Origin: Bostrychus sinensis
Lineage: Eukaryota; Chordata; Actinopteri; Gobiiformes; Eleotridae
Assembly (NCBI GenBank): GCA_020698575.1
Contig: CM036255.1
Coordinates: 268,501-332,500, forward strand
Length of the DNA stretch: 64,000 nucleotides
Direction of reading: 5' to 3'
In this document: piece after piece, positions 31,111 through 42,576 of the stretch
Position numbering within the stretch: the stretch's first letter is position 1
Layout: every line of letters starts with the position of its first letter
The notes under the pieces: generated by a model
Told to the model about the DNA's origin: nothing
Database searches by the model: none
The model's input: the letters and a program-made list of their open reading frames with translations, nothing else
Program-made: the position numbers and the translations under genes

Positions 31111-31782
31111 CCTGGGGTGGCCACGGCCCCTGTTGGTCAGAGCTTGGCCCCTTCGGCGTGGTCCTGCGCAACGGGCTTCTAAGGTTCATAATCAGCCATA
31201 TATATAGTGAGAGTTCTTAAATGTCCTTTATTCTCTTAGCCTATTGTATTGTTGGTGGAAAGGTTTGTTTCCTGATGGTTATAATTTTTCTGGCAACCAA
31301 TAACAGAACATTTAAAATATACAATTGTTTCATCTGTGGGTATACATCCAAATATATAGATGCTATCCAATAAATGAGAATATCATGTAAAGTTCCTTTT
31401 TCTCTCATTAGATTAATTCAAAAAGTGAACCATATTCAGTATATTTATAGCTTCAGTACAGACAGAGTAAAGCATATTAAGCACTGTTTTCTTATAGTTA
31501 GTATCTAATTATATATATTTTTTGATAATTATGGTTTACAGTTACAGAAAACCACAAATTCAATAACTCACAAATTTTGAATATTTGATGAGACCAAAAA
31601 ATAGAATGCTTAAAACAGTAATGTTGGTCTTCTGAAAGTCATAGTATGTATATGTACTCGTTTGGTACTCCTTTTGGATGAATTTTTACCTCAGTGTGGT
31701 GTGTCCTGGAAGGGATGAGCCTGTGTCACTGCTGAGGTGCTCTGAGGCCTTCAGCTCATCTGTGTTACTGGGTCTGCTGTTT
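31107..31782. repeat. duplicated block B, copy 1
   Basis: About 676 bp nearly identical to 36275-36950. It starts in GGCCTGGGGTGGCCACGGCC (one difference from copy 2 seen) and ends CTGCTGTTTCTC, where it joins block A copy 2. Confidence 0.9.
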
Positions 31783-32251
31783 CTCAAAACCGCACTGTTC
31801 CCGAGTTCACTCTCGGTACTGCGGCTGCGGAGACTCCGTGCTGTGCCGCCTCCACGGGAGAAAGTCACGGGACGAACTACAGCCCCGCGGGCACATCTTC
31901 CCGACCTCACATTCACTCTCGGGGCCAGAGTAACTAAGTGCACGCCTGCCTCTGTCACCTACAGTGGGCAGAGTGACGCAGAAACGCCGTGTGCAGTGAC
32001 TGTGAGCACAGGGGCGTAGCCAGGATTTTTTTACTGGGGGGGCCAGCCGGGTCCTGTCATTCTACTGTGGTGGCACATGGCAGATTATTATTATAGGACT
32101 AATACAAAAAATGTGAATTATCTTCTGTTCTGTTCTGAAGCCAGTTATTTGGATGGTTTGAGGAAGTTAGGAGATGAGCCCTGATGTGTGCAGCTCACAG
32201 AAGAGAAAGTTGTGATTCACAGAGGTTGAGTATGTAACAAATTTACAGGGG
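31783..32251. repeat. duplicated block A, copy 2
   Basis: Second copy of block A, here continuing into the full hAT element at 32009. Confidence 0.9.
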
Positions 32252-34215
32252 GGTCTGGGTCCTCCCCCAGGGAAAAAAAATCAATATAACAGACAATATT
32301 TGCTGTATCCTGGTGCATTTTAAAGTGTTTTAGCTGACTATAGAGTGAGTAAAACAATCGCTTGATTTTGCATTAATGTGATCACAACATCGCAAAATCC
32401 TGGAGGGACTGAACAATGCATGTAGTCTGTGTCTTGAAGCATGTTGTTGTTAATAGGGATGGGAATTGATAAGATTTTATGTTGATGCCAGTGTCAATTC
32501 TGCTTATCAATCTGATTCTTTATCGATTGTCTTATCGATTCCTGATATATCTGTGAATAAAAATGAACTAGATCTGTGGCCATACAGTTTATTATGAAGC
32601 AGAAATAGAAGCTTATTTTCATTTTCATGTATATGAGCCTATTTTAAACTGGGCTCACTAAACAGAAGTAACATGTATTGAATGTACAGCTGTTAAATTA
32701 CTGGAAATGTATGCTTTTTAAATAAACAGGATTGTGGCTTTAATATTAATTTAGGAGCAGCAGCCTCAGACCTGTCTGTCTGAAAAAAATGATCATTAAA
32801 CTTATTAAACTAAACAGTAGCCTGTGTTACTGTGACAGTGCAACGCAGGGAGGGGCCACATCAGTGTCAGACAGGTGAGAGTCAGACAGGTGAGAGTCAG
32901 ACAGGTGAGAATCAGACAGGTGAGACAGGATTCAGCGTTTTCTATGGAGATTTCTCTTTTTCTATCGCTCGCTCCCTTCCATACTGTATTTCCTATGCAG
33001 GGGAATGAGCTCCTGCTGTCACAGTGTGCGGACATTTAGCTCCTACCTCCGTGGCTCTCTGGCCTCACTCTGGTGTGTCCACGCTATGGAACGCAAGCGC
33101 GCCAGGCTCCGCACGTCTACACCTACGCGCTGTCCCGTGAGCGCATGTACATTAATTAGAGAGAGGAGAACAACATGCACTGCGCGATGAGCGCTGCGCT
33201 TTGTAGGCTGCTCATCGAAGATGACTTTTGCAGCGAAGTTAAAGTAAAAAGGTTAAAGGCACTGCTCGGGAGCGGGGCGGGTCTCGGAGCAAAATCTGCT
33301 CACACAAACACAGCTGCACAAAGCAGCATCGATAAGAGAGATCGTTAACGGCGGAGGCAAACAATTCCGATGGATTGGAAAAATTAGAAATGGTTCTCAG
33401 GTAGAACCGGGTTTCGATGCCCATCCCTAGTTGTTTATTAGTGCAATGTGTTCGATATTTTTGCTTTAACAATTTTACAATAACTTACTAACAACTTTGT
33501 CTACATCAAAACCTTTCATGACAGTCCAAGACTTTCACAGTCTGTACTATCAGCTCCTGTCAGTTCCTCGTGCAGCGCTAATGCCTTTCCTTTCAGGCTC
33601 TACCACAATAAAGTTGTTTCAGCTGATGGAAAAGGATGACGTTTTATTTTGAAGGGCCACAAGAGGTGGTCGATTTCTCTTAACAAAACTTAACAGTGCG
33701 TCCCCATCCAACTGCAGTTTCTCCTCTGCTCTTCTCCATCTCTCCTCTTACTTTTGATCAAAATTAAAAACAAAGTTATTGGAAATAATTATCTCTTTTG
33801 TAATAGTTTTTGAGTAAAAGAGACACTGGACCTAAAAAAACAAAAAACAAAAAAAACAAACACCGCAGCTGTTTGCAGAGAGGTAATAAACCGCGCGTCT
33901 TTTAATTAAGCCTAAATGCTTTTACACATTTTAACGGTGCATATCTCTGTGATTCCTGAACCTATCAACGTGAAATTAAAACTGACACAAAGCTTGAGCT
34001 CTTCTCTGTCAGGAGGATTTAGCTGCAAGTCTCTGTGTCAAACCGTTTGTTTTACAACAGCTGCACAAAGACGTAACGTCAATCAGTCACGCCAGCCTCA
34101 TTATGGACCTGCGTAGCCCGTTGTTCAGGACCTCTCAGGGGGGGCCGATGGAGTGGCCAAGGTCTGAACAACAGGGGCCGTGGCCACCCCAGGCCCCCAC
34201 GTGGCTACGCCTCTG
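32009..34215. mobile_element. hAT element, 2.2 kb, perfect 8-bp TSD, with nested hAT
   Basis: Termini CAGGGGCGTAGCCAGG and (inverted) CAGAGGCGTAGCCACG, 14 of 16 identical. TGTGAGCA lies at both borders (32001-32008 and 34216-34223), a perfect 8-bp TSD. Its interior is interrupted by a second hAT (32454-33429). No transposase domain is visible in the remaining ~1.2 kb, so it is non-autonomous. Inverted fragments of the same family occur at 641-930 and 36253-36340. Confidence 0.88.
32454..33429. mobile_element. nested hAT element, 976 bp, 8-bp TSD
   Basis: Termini TAGGGATGGGAATTGATAAG and (inverted) TAGGGATGGGCATCGAAACC. The flanks GTTGTTAA (32446-32453) and GTTGTTTA (33430-33437) match at 7 of 8. 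Inside are four copies of a 16-bp unit, GTCAGACAGGTGAGA plus one base, at 32866-32925. Non-coding. Confidence 0.88.
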
Positions 34216-34223
34216 TGTGAGCA

Positions 34224-34374
34224 TAGCTCGCACGCCGCCACCAGGAAACCACTCCTCGCTCGCACTTTCACTTTCGCGGCTCTCTTCACTCTCACTCGGT
34301 TCAAAAAATAGATGTTCTCCCTCAGAATCAGAGTCAGCAGTTATCAAAGCTACTGCTTCATCAGTGCTGTACAT
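34224..34374 (-). pseudogene. acidic N-terminus of a piggyBac-like transposase
   Basis: The minus-strand frame begins MYSTDEAVALITADSDSEGE and continues with a Glu/Ser-rich stretch (SESEESRESESASEEW), like the acidic leader of piggyBac-derived transposases. After about 50 codons it meets the hAT insertion point (TSD TGTGAGCA). The GC-rich sequence on the far side of the hAT (31783-32000) may be its continuation, ending in a donor-like GTAGGT. No catalytic domain is visible. Recognition rests on composition only. Confidence 0.35.
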
Positions 34375-34644
34375 TTTATTAGCTACTTTCGCCTTTTCCT
34401 CTCAAAACTATAGAGGAATCTACTCTACGGAGGCGCTAATTCATTAATGTATTTTGTATGTGTCAATTATATTGTATACAATTATAACTCTGTATGAATT
34501 AGGGATCACCTGTAAATACTGTACTGTCTCTTGACTGAAAAAAGAAAGAAAGATCTGAACAGCAGTCAGAGGCGGTCTGTATCATAGGCAATATGCTAAG
34601 GGCACTGACTGACTGAGAGGCCACAGCCGGTGCTACAGTGCAAT

Positions 34645-34682
34645 AATCAGTAGTAGAAGTAGTAGTAGTAGTAGTACTAGTA
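34645..34682. repeat. (AGT)n microsatellite
   Basis: AGTAGAAGTAGTAGTAGTAG and on, imperfect, next to the V-SINE. Confidence 0.8.
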
Positions 34683-34915
34683 GGCAGCAGTAGTTCAATT
34701 CCCGGACTGGGTGGGGCCTTTCTGTGTGGAGTTTGCATGTTCTCTCCATGTCTGTGTAGGTTTCCTCCGGGTGCTCTGGTTTCCCCTACCACTAAAAACA
34801 TGTACAATAGGTCCGCCATGGGGCCAGGACTCCCCTGGAAATGAGATTCTGTATCTCAGTGGGACTTTCCTGGTTAAATAAAGGTCAAATAAAATAAATA
34901 AAATGTACACTGCTG
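34683..34915 (+). mobile_element. V-SINE (5'-truncated)
   Basis: It starts with a degenerate tRNA B box (GTTCAATTCC, ~34691), followed by the strongly conserved V-SINE centre: TGTGTGGAGTTTGCATGTTC, TCCATGTCTGTGTAGGTTTC, CTCCGGGTGCTCTGGTTTCC and ACATGTACAATAGG. The tail reads ATCTCAGTGGGACTTTCCTG then GTTAAATAAAGGTCAAATAA and an A-rich end. The tRNA-related head with the A box is missing, replaced by the AGT microsatellite. The last ~35 bp resemble the 3' end of the LINE at 2967-8170. Confidence 0.85.
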
Positions 34916-35106
34916 ACATAACAAGCCTGGCCATCACAGTACAGTGAGAAATTGTGGATGGTAGAACATTATTCTTATAAATGTGTGCTACACTTCACAA
35001 GCTTTCTGAATTTTTTTGTTTGATGACAATCAACCTCATATTTGCTGAGATCTTCTCATAAATAGGGCAATGAAATAATGTGTGCAGTTAATCACAGTGT
35101 AATCCG

Positions 35107-35579
35107 ATGCGCGACCCTGTGGACATGTGCAACCCATTCTACTTCTACTTCCTGCTTCTGTACAGTGCAGACGTGTTTTCTTACTGCTCCCGCTCTGTCT
35201 CGTGCTTGCTCCTTTTTTTTGTCTTGTCAGAGTTTTTCTTTTTGACCCCCTGCTTTGCTGTGCTCCTGAAAATACTCAAAATGGAATTGATTAACTGGTT
35301 GCTCATCGCTATTGACAACAAGAGAGGTACCGGGGGAATCTACCTGCCCGGACGGGACCTTCGGTGCACGTGGCGCCTGGACCAGCTGGCAAGTCGTGTG
35401 CCTGGAAGCCGTGGAGGATGTGGATTTATTCATATTTAGAATTTTTGATAGCAGGGTTCCTATTTTTGGCCCTGGGACTGCCCTGACCTATCGGAAGATT
35501 TGTAAGACAGCAGCCAGCAAATTCACGCAGCTGCTGTCTGTGGAAATTAAAGGGTGCTTCGGGGATGTGAGTGACTGAA
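35107..35579 (+). other. open frame of unknown nature
   Basis: A 110-codon plus frame (35107-35439) begins with a long hydrophobic stretch (FYFYFLLLYSADVFSYC...) and then IDNKRGTGGIYLPGRDLR. An overlapping frame (35312-35578) ends near GCFGDVSD. The GC content is higher than in the flanks. I recognise no family; it may be part of a repeat carrying a 5' region such as an ORF1 or leader. No splice sites are convincing. Confidence 0.2.
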
Positions 35580-36252
35580 AGTATTACATCAGAGAGTGGC
35601 ACAGACTGAGGACCGTGTACCGTGACATCTCAGCCCAGACTGTGGAGGAGACTGGACACCATCAGGGGTCAGACTGGTGAACTGTTACTGGACTGACCAT
35701 GAAGCAAAGTCACTCCATCAGCCAGATGTACGCCAGCGACGCTGAGGTCCAGAACTGATTGACTGATTATGATCTGGACAAATTAACCGAAGATCAGCTT
35801 AAATGGATTAAAAATTGTACCTTCTCCCTATATCTCCCCATACCCTCTGCTTTATATTATCCTTAATATCAACTTTTTAATGTTTTTAATGATGTTCATT
35901 TGCCATTATAGATCTCATTCAAATACGGTTAATTCATTTGTCCTTGTCCATTATATGTGTGTGTTAGTTGGTGTTTGCACTGGCAGTAATTAGGGATCTA
36001 CAAGGACATCTTATTTAAAAGCCACTAAAAACCTACAGCAGGCCCTACAGGGGTTTCCTGCAGCTAACTAGCGGCTGAGTGAGAGCCACACATTGAATTT
36101 AAAACAGGCTTCAACAGCTAGCTTAGGTAGGCTTTTCTAAAAAGAAATGGGTTCAAATTTCTGCACCCTCATCCGGACCCTGGCAGCCCTGCTTTTCTAC
36201 ATATTGGAACTTTTGGAGGCTCCTGTCAGGTGACCACATTTGTCTGCCATCA

Positions 36253-36950
36253 GCTGTGGTGTAGCCACGTGGTGGCCTGGAGTGGCCACGGCCCCTGTTG
36301 GTCAGAGCTTGGCCCCTTCGGCGTGGTCCTGCGCAACGGGCTTCTAAGGTTCATAATCAGCCATATATATAGTGAGAGTTCTTAAATGTCCTTTATTCTC
36401 TTAGCCTATTGTATTGTTGGTGGAAAGGTTTGTTTCCTGATGGTTATAATTTTTCTGGCAACCAATAACAGAACATTTAAAATATACAATTGTTTCATCT
36501 GTGGGTATACATCCAAATATATAGATGCTATCCAATAAATGAGAATATCATGTAAAGTTCCTTTTTCTCTCATTAGATTAATTCAAAAAGTGAACCATAT
36601 TCAGTATATTTATAGCTTCAGTACAGACAGAGTAAAGCATATTAAGCACTGTTTTCTTATAGTTAGTATCTAATTATATATATTTTTTGATAATTATGGT
36701 TTACAGTTACAGAAAACCACAAATTCAATAACTCACAAATTTTGAATATTTGATGAGACCAAAAAATAGAATGCTTAAAACAGTAATGTTGGTCTTCTGA
36801 AAGTCATAGTATGTATATGTACTCGTTTGGTACTCCTTTTGGATGAATTTTTACCTCAGTGTGGTGTGTCCTGGAAGGGATGAGCCTGTGTCACTGCTGA
36901 GGTGCTCTGAGGCCTTCAGCTCATCTGTGTTACTGGGTCTGCTGTTTCTC
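36253..36950. repeat. hAT-family terminus plus duplicated block B, copy 2
   Basis: CAGCTGTGGTGTAGCCACGT then GGCCTGGAGTGGCCACGGCC matches the inverted right terminus of the 32-kb hAT (34130-34215). From about 36275 to 36950 it is near-identical to 31107-31782. No second terminus was found to the right. Confidence 0.75.
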
Positions 36951-38630
36951 ATCACAAATGCATATTTTCCTCTGGCCAACTCATTTTTTCCTTAAGGCAT
37001 AATGAAAGACGTTACACAGTATTGGGACCAGCTGTGCAGGGAATTCATTAAAAACTTCTCCTGGATATGCATCAGTCCCTGGGTTTAGGTATTCTTTAGT
37101 ATTGTAATAGTTTCAAGTATTTCATCATTTGTCTGGGTTAACACCATCTGAAAATTGTATCATCTTTGCCATTTCTTCTGTCTTATAAGATCACTGTATT
37201 ACTGTATATCGCAAAGGCCACAAGTTGCATTACTAAAGAATTTCAGTATGCCTACACATCCACTGGCCAGCCAATCGCACAAGATCATAGTCTCTAAGAC
37301 GAGGAGGTCTCGCACCTGGCTCGGACATTAAGCACCTGTTTGGGTGCAGAGCTGTGAGTGCAGGCACTGTGTTTGGTTTAAAGCCGGATGATTTCAGTGT
37401 ATAGTGGCAAATGCAATGCCAAATGCTGGTGCATTTCCCGGCTTGTGCTGCATACACTACAGTGTCAAAATGCCGTGTGTCAGTGGTGTACCTGTTGAGG
37501 CCAGCTTCAGTGCTGGACCTTCCCTGCTTGTGGCATGTTGTTGCTCTGAGCCTTTTGGTATGTATCTTGTATGTGCTATTTAGGCTACATTTCAGAGTAA
37601 TCCATAGATGCACATTTGCTGTTTATAGGATTTGGATAGCAGTGAGCTGCCTCTTCCTTCTCTTGCCCCTTTTCATTCTGGGCTCACATTTTGTGGAAAC
37701 ATTGTCTACCTTCTCCTTGCCATGGGATGTTTAAATCCTCATTACGGCAAAACATTACTCTTCCAGTTACTGTGCTTTCGATTAAGGATTCCAGGTTTGT
37801 GGATTATATGGTGCACGAACCCAGACGTATACTAGGCTACAATCCACTCCAGTGTTGCATATGTGGGTCTGCGCTGCCTGTAGGGTGTTTTAACTACTAT
37901 CTCACATCAAGCAATACTGTGGTGCTGCTGTCAGTTCTAATAACAAAGTGCTCTAACTGCTGTGGTTCACTTTTAATTGCCAAAGATTGGTGTTTTATTA
38001 ATATGGGAGTGTGTGAGTGGGTTTTTTATTATATTTTATTTTAATTTATATATTTTAAAACTGAACCTAAAGTTAAAGTTCAAACAATGGAATGATAAAA
38101 AACTGTATTTTCATAAGTCCCAACATTGTCCATTCAGACAACAAACCTTGCCTTAATTTTGTCTTAGCTAAATGTGTGGCAACAGACTTATATAGGCCTA
38201 TAATTTTGGGTTAGCGAGAAAATTGTAGTTTCTCTATATTCTTAGGCCTCCTGTACTCCTACAGCCACAACATGTGGATGTCTAATCTTTGGCTTGTTTG
38301 CATTTTACATGGTTGAAATGCCGTTTATTTATCAGCCCTGCCTTCTGCTCTCTCCGTTAACACTTTCTCTTTAGACTTTCAAAGGGCTTTAAGGTCCTTT
38401 TCCCTCCCACATTGTTGATGTTTTCTTTTGATTGTTATTTTTTAGATATAGTTGTGTTGGGAGATTCTGTCTCTTTATGGCTGTTGGTATTGAAATATTT
38501 TACCCCTTAACACAGCCTTTGCCCCATTCCATAATATTGATGGTGACACATTCCCATCATCATTAATCTCAGAATATGTTTTTAATTCTCAGTCGATCCT
38601 TTCCTGAATAGTGGGAATTTTCCTCTCCAG
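36951..38630. other. no firm gene; weak CxxC-containing frame
   Basis: At 37840-37995 a plus frame reads LQCCICGSALPVGCFNYYLT and TKCSNCCGSL, i.e. spaced Cys pairs like those in multi-copy fish transposon proteins, but frames are broken and no domain is certain. Otherwise only AT-rich sequence. Confidence 0.2.
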
Positions 38631-38639
38631 CATCCTAGA

Positions 38640-38795
38640 CTAGAGGAGGAAGCTGGGTAATATGATCCCCCTGTAGTGGGAACACACCCTCTGTTCTCCC
38701 TTCTTGAAAAGAGGGACTGCCACCCTGGCCTGCCAGTCCAGAGGTACAGTTCCTGAACGCAATGCAGCAGAGACGTGTCAGCCAAGACAGCCCCA
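38640..38795 (-). repeat. Rex3 fragment
   Basis: The plus sequence GAACACACCCTCTGTTCTCC, CACCCTGGCCTGCCAGTCCA and GACGTGTCAGCCAAGACAGC aligns to the Rex3 block at 8370-8510. About 150 bp, diverged, no frame. It is independent of the split Rex3 at 1.6-8.9 kb. Confidence 0.8.
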
Positions 38796-38799
38796 TCCA

Positions 38800-40815
38800 T
38801 AAACAAAACATGAATAATTTACTATTTAAAGATGCAAAGTGGTTCTGATTAGCTCTAACACTGTGTCTGTGGGAGATTACCTGTCTCAGATAGGTCTCTG
38901 ATTAGCCCTAACACTGATTTTGGCACTTTTTGTGCTATTACAAAAAAGGGGCAGAAAATCACAGTCTTCCTCTTAAAGCCCTAAAAGGGCTGGCCTACAG
39001 TCACTGTATAATATGGGAATTATAAAGGGAATTATCTCCTACAATGCATTAAGAAAATGGTGGAGCTGGTGTTTTTCTGTTTGTGTGTCTGTTAGCCTCT
39101 GAGTGACAAGGTTACAGAGGAATTAGCATTTCTGTATCGCAATGGCAGTAGAGTGATAAGTGATTTTAATCAATGGGACCACAGAGTTTTCGTCTAGACA
39201 GTAGAAATGAGCATCAGCATCTTCATCAAATATCATCACCCTAGCATAAAAAATACCAAAATAAGAGTAAAAAAAAAAGAAAAAAAGAAGACATTTAAAA
39301 AAGCCTTAAAAGGGTGCCAGGTGGGGTGAGGCTTAATCACAAAAACTGGCATTTAAGGGGTTACATTTCAAACACAATGATTTTTTATTTATTTATTTAT
39401 TTTTGCTATGTACGATGAGAGGACTGAAGTTATTCATAGCATCCATAAAAACATCAAATTATCCATTATTGGTGCATATTTCTTTATTGGTGCATTTTTT
39501 GTGCCTTGAGGTAGTAGTATGAAGCTGCAGCCACAGAGCCTGCATTTTCAGACTCTTCATTTTTTGAGACAGCACCTCCTGTCAAAGTGGATAAATATCA
39601 TTGTTGAGTGAGTGACTTCAGCCAAACGTGAGTAATGTTAGTTTTATTTTAATGAATCACTCATTCATTAGAAAATGTGTTTTTTTAATCAATTGATTTG
39701 CTAGCTCATTGACACACAACATATTCATGATTAGTTTTTATTTGTAATGATAGTTTGTGTCAAATTAAGCTGTCAATTGATGATTTTTCTGCTTTTTTTC
39801 TGAAGTCGTGCTGGCATAGCAAGATCATTAATGTATGCTAATATTAGCATCCTCAATTAATAATTTAATTAAATTTACAGTTTGGCTTTAACCTTTCTAT
39901 TACTGAAGGAAAATATGTAAGATATGCTTTTTGTGTTTGTAAACTTACAATGACTTTTGATATCTATTTATTTACCATATCTTTTCTCCTAAAACTAGCT
40001 GAAAGCAGTATAACATTATTAATGACATTAATTAAAGATATAGGGTAGAGTTTACTCAAAAAGCTATACTGCTACTTCAGAATAATATTTTGCCTATGTG
40101 TTACAGGCTGAAAAGTAGTCACCAAAATAAACTCAAGTAAAAAAAATAACTGGACGTAAAGTGTTATTTATGTTTAGTATTGATGTAATGACAAAAATAC
40201 AATCATGTGCAATGTTTTTTTTACTATCAAAAGATATGTGTAAAAACAAATTACATCTTTATAAAATAAAATATGGCACAAGAAAAATAAGTCTCACTTT
40301 TTACAACCTAAGCTTTTGAAACCCAAACCAGGGAGTAGAGTAGCCAGAATGTACCCAAGTAAGAAGTAAAAAGAATATCACTATAAAACTATTCTAAGAG
40401 GTACATTTTATTCATAGAGTTACTAAATAAGCTAAGTAAATATAATTTATTACCCAGGACCTTATTCATTATAAATATCATTGACTGACAGGTTATTATT
40501 CAATTTTAGCTATTATTAATGTTTATTTCAATTGTTCACTGATAACTCATCTGTATATAAAACAAGAATTTTCTTCTTTTCCAATGGAAACTTGGTAACG
40601 AACAAATGAAAAAAGGGATGCTCTCTGTCTAACTGTGAAAAGTAAATGTAATTAATACAGTTATTTCTTTTGTCTAGGGTTAAGTAAAATACATAATGAT
40701 GTATTATTGTTTTGTCCGTTCTTTGTTGAGGTTTGTTTGAAATGTAACTCAAGCAATTACAATGTTATAAAGCAGATAAAATATAAGGTTTAATATGTCT
40801 TGATTACAGGGAGTT
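38800..40815. other. no gene seen
   Basis: Very AT-rich sequence with short A/T runs; nothing recognisable. Confidence 0.4.
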
Positions 40816-40821
40816 ACCAAC

Positions 40822-41216
40822 TATTACATTTGCAGTTGTTTATTACGTTTGTGGGAAGGTCATGCCATGTCTGCAAATGTAATAAATAAATTAGTTTGTC
40901 ACTTTTGGTCACTACATGCATACAAGTAAAAAAAAAAACAACAGCAAAAATAAATAAAAATAGTGATGATAATAATAATATATTATATTGTAATATGTTC
41001 ACTTTTGAACAATAATAATTTGTGGGAATTTATTACATTTGCAAACATGGCATGAACTTCCCACAAACATAATAAAAATGCAAATGTAAAAGTCATTACA
41101 TTTATGGAAATTTTTGTTATTACATTTGCAGTGGGAAATACATTTATAATACATTACATTTGTGGGGATTTATTACATTTGCGGTTTATTACGTTTTTGG
41201 GAATTATTACATTAAC
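40822..41216. repeat. TTATTACATTTG repeat cluster with a 48-bp inverted repeat
   Basis: About nine copies of TTATTACATTTG (or ATTACGTTTG) in both orientations. Two arms, 40839-40890 and 41029-41077, are inverted copies with only a few mismatches, centred on GTCATGCCATG / CATGGCATGAAC. No frame. It could be a palindromic MITE or a satellite-like cluster. Confidence 0.7.
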
Positions 41217-41405
41217 GGATGTTACAAGGCAACATTAATATCATATTTTCGCTTAACAATATCAAATGTAAACTTAAAAAAAGTACTCGTTTTGCGGAAC
41301 TAATTGTGTTTGCGCATGTGCAAATGCACTTGCCGGACAAATTGTGCTTCCTGAACAAATGGGGCAATGATACTCCCACCTGTAAGTCGTACACACAGCT
41401 CTTAA

Positions 41406-42572
41406 CACTAGAACTCCCAAGACCGTCAGTTTGACAGTTTTCAGATTTTGACATGTAATAACTCTGGTTACATAGATTGTATGTGGTCCTAGCACCCCTG
41501 TAACCCTGACTTTTCCTATATCTGTATGTGTTTTATTGTCATGTTGCTATTTAAAAAAAAATAAAAAGTAAAATCAAGATATGAGTACTTCTACCTTTAT
41601 CTCCCACACCTGTCACTTTGACGGCTCTATTAATTACAATGTATTTTTTTCCCGCTGATGAGGAGACGTGTCGCCATTGCTTAGCAACCGACATTCTAGA
41701 GCATAGGCTACATTTTCAGAAAAGTAATACCTAAAAAATGCTTTGAGAAGAAAATTAACAGTGAGGGAGGCCTTGGAAATGCTTCAAAACATAGATGACG
41801 CTGATTCGGGTGGTGACGGTGAATCAGATGCTGGCTCGTGGTCATTGGAAAGTTCCTCTGATTCAGACAGCGACTCCGAATACGAACAGCCCCCGGCTAA
41901 AAAAAGTCGGGTGAACCAGTCCAGTGACAGTGGGGAAACTTCTTTTCAAGGTATTGATAACAGAATAAATTGGCATATTGTGATATAATTATGAGAATTT
42001 AGGCTATAGGTAGCCAAGATCAGTAAACTAATAAGGTTATTATTATACGCTTTATACAACAGCGTTGCCGCAATCATCGTCAGCTGAGGGAGAGTCCAGT
42101 CAGTCCACTGTCCACTCTCCACCTTCCTCAGAAGGTCAAGAGAGCGGGAAGGACGGCACTGTGTGGACTGTAGTCCAGGAAGAAACCGGAGGGAGACGTC
42201 AGAGCCAGAATGTGCTGACAGAGGCCGAGGGACCCACTGCGCACGCCAAGCACAGCATCCAGGATGCTCTGACTGCGTTCCTCTCTTTGTGGACACTGAC
42301 ATGCTAAAGCACATACGGGACTGTACAGTGATACAAGCTCACCGGGTGTTAGGGGATGATTCTTGGGACTTGAGTGTTGACGAGCTAATGGCGTTTATTT
42401 CTTTTGTTTATGTGCGCGGAGTACAAGGGGGGAGGAATTTGGACATCCATTTAGACATTCATTTAGACGATGACATCAGCGCCACCCTCTGCATTCCAAT
42501 GGCCAGAGCGCTAACTGTCAAAATGACGGCCTTGGGAGTTCTAGTAGTTTTGGAATTCTGGGAGTCCTAGTG
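41406..42572 (+). mobile_element. piggyBac element, internally deleted, TTAA-flanked
   Basis: Bounded by TTAA on both sides (41402-41405, 42573-42576) with termini CACTAGAACTCCCA and (inverted) CACTAGGACTCCCA, 13 of 14 identical. A second, subterminal inverted match (AACTCCCAAG...CCGTCAGTTTGACAG against ACTGTCAAAATGACGGCC...TTGGGAGTT) lies just inside. 1167 bp. TTAA duplication is diagnostic of piggyBac. It contains only the first part of the transposase and is non-autonomous. Confidence 0.92.
41743..42480 (+). pseudogene. piggyBac transposase, N-terminal exons (truncated)
   Basis: Exon 1 reads RRKLTVREALEMLQNIDDAD followed by acidic DSDSDSEYEQPPAKKSR and ends in TTTTCAAG|GTATTG (~41951). 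Exon 2 starts after ACAACAG (~42062), with DGTVWTVVQEETGGRRQSQN, then a frameshift near 42280, then FVDTDMLKHIRDCTVIQAHR, LGDDSWDLSVDELMAFISFV. This is the early part of the piggyBac catalytic region; all DDD residues are deleted, and the sequence runs into the 3' terminus after ~42440. The ATG just upstream is out of frame by one base. Confidence 0.8.
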
Positions 42573-42576
42573 TTAA

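Noticed and set aside
37233..37613. 126-codon minus frame as a gene
   Set aside because: No recognisable motif, no splice sites, and composition like the surrounding spacer.
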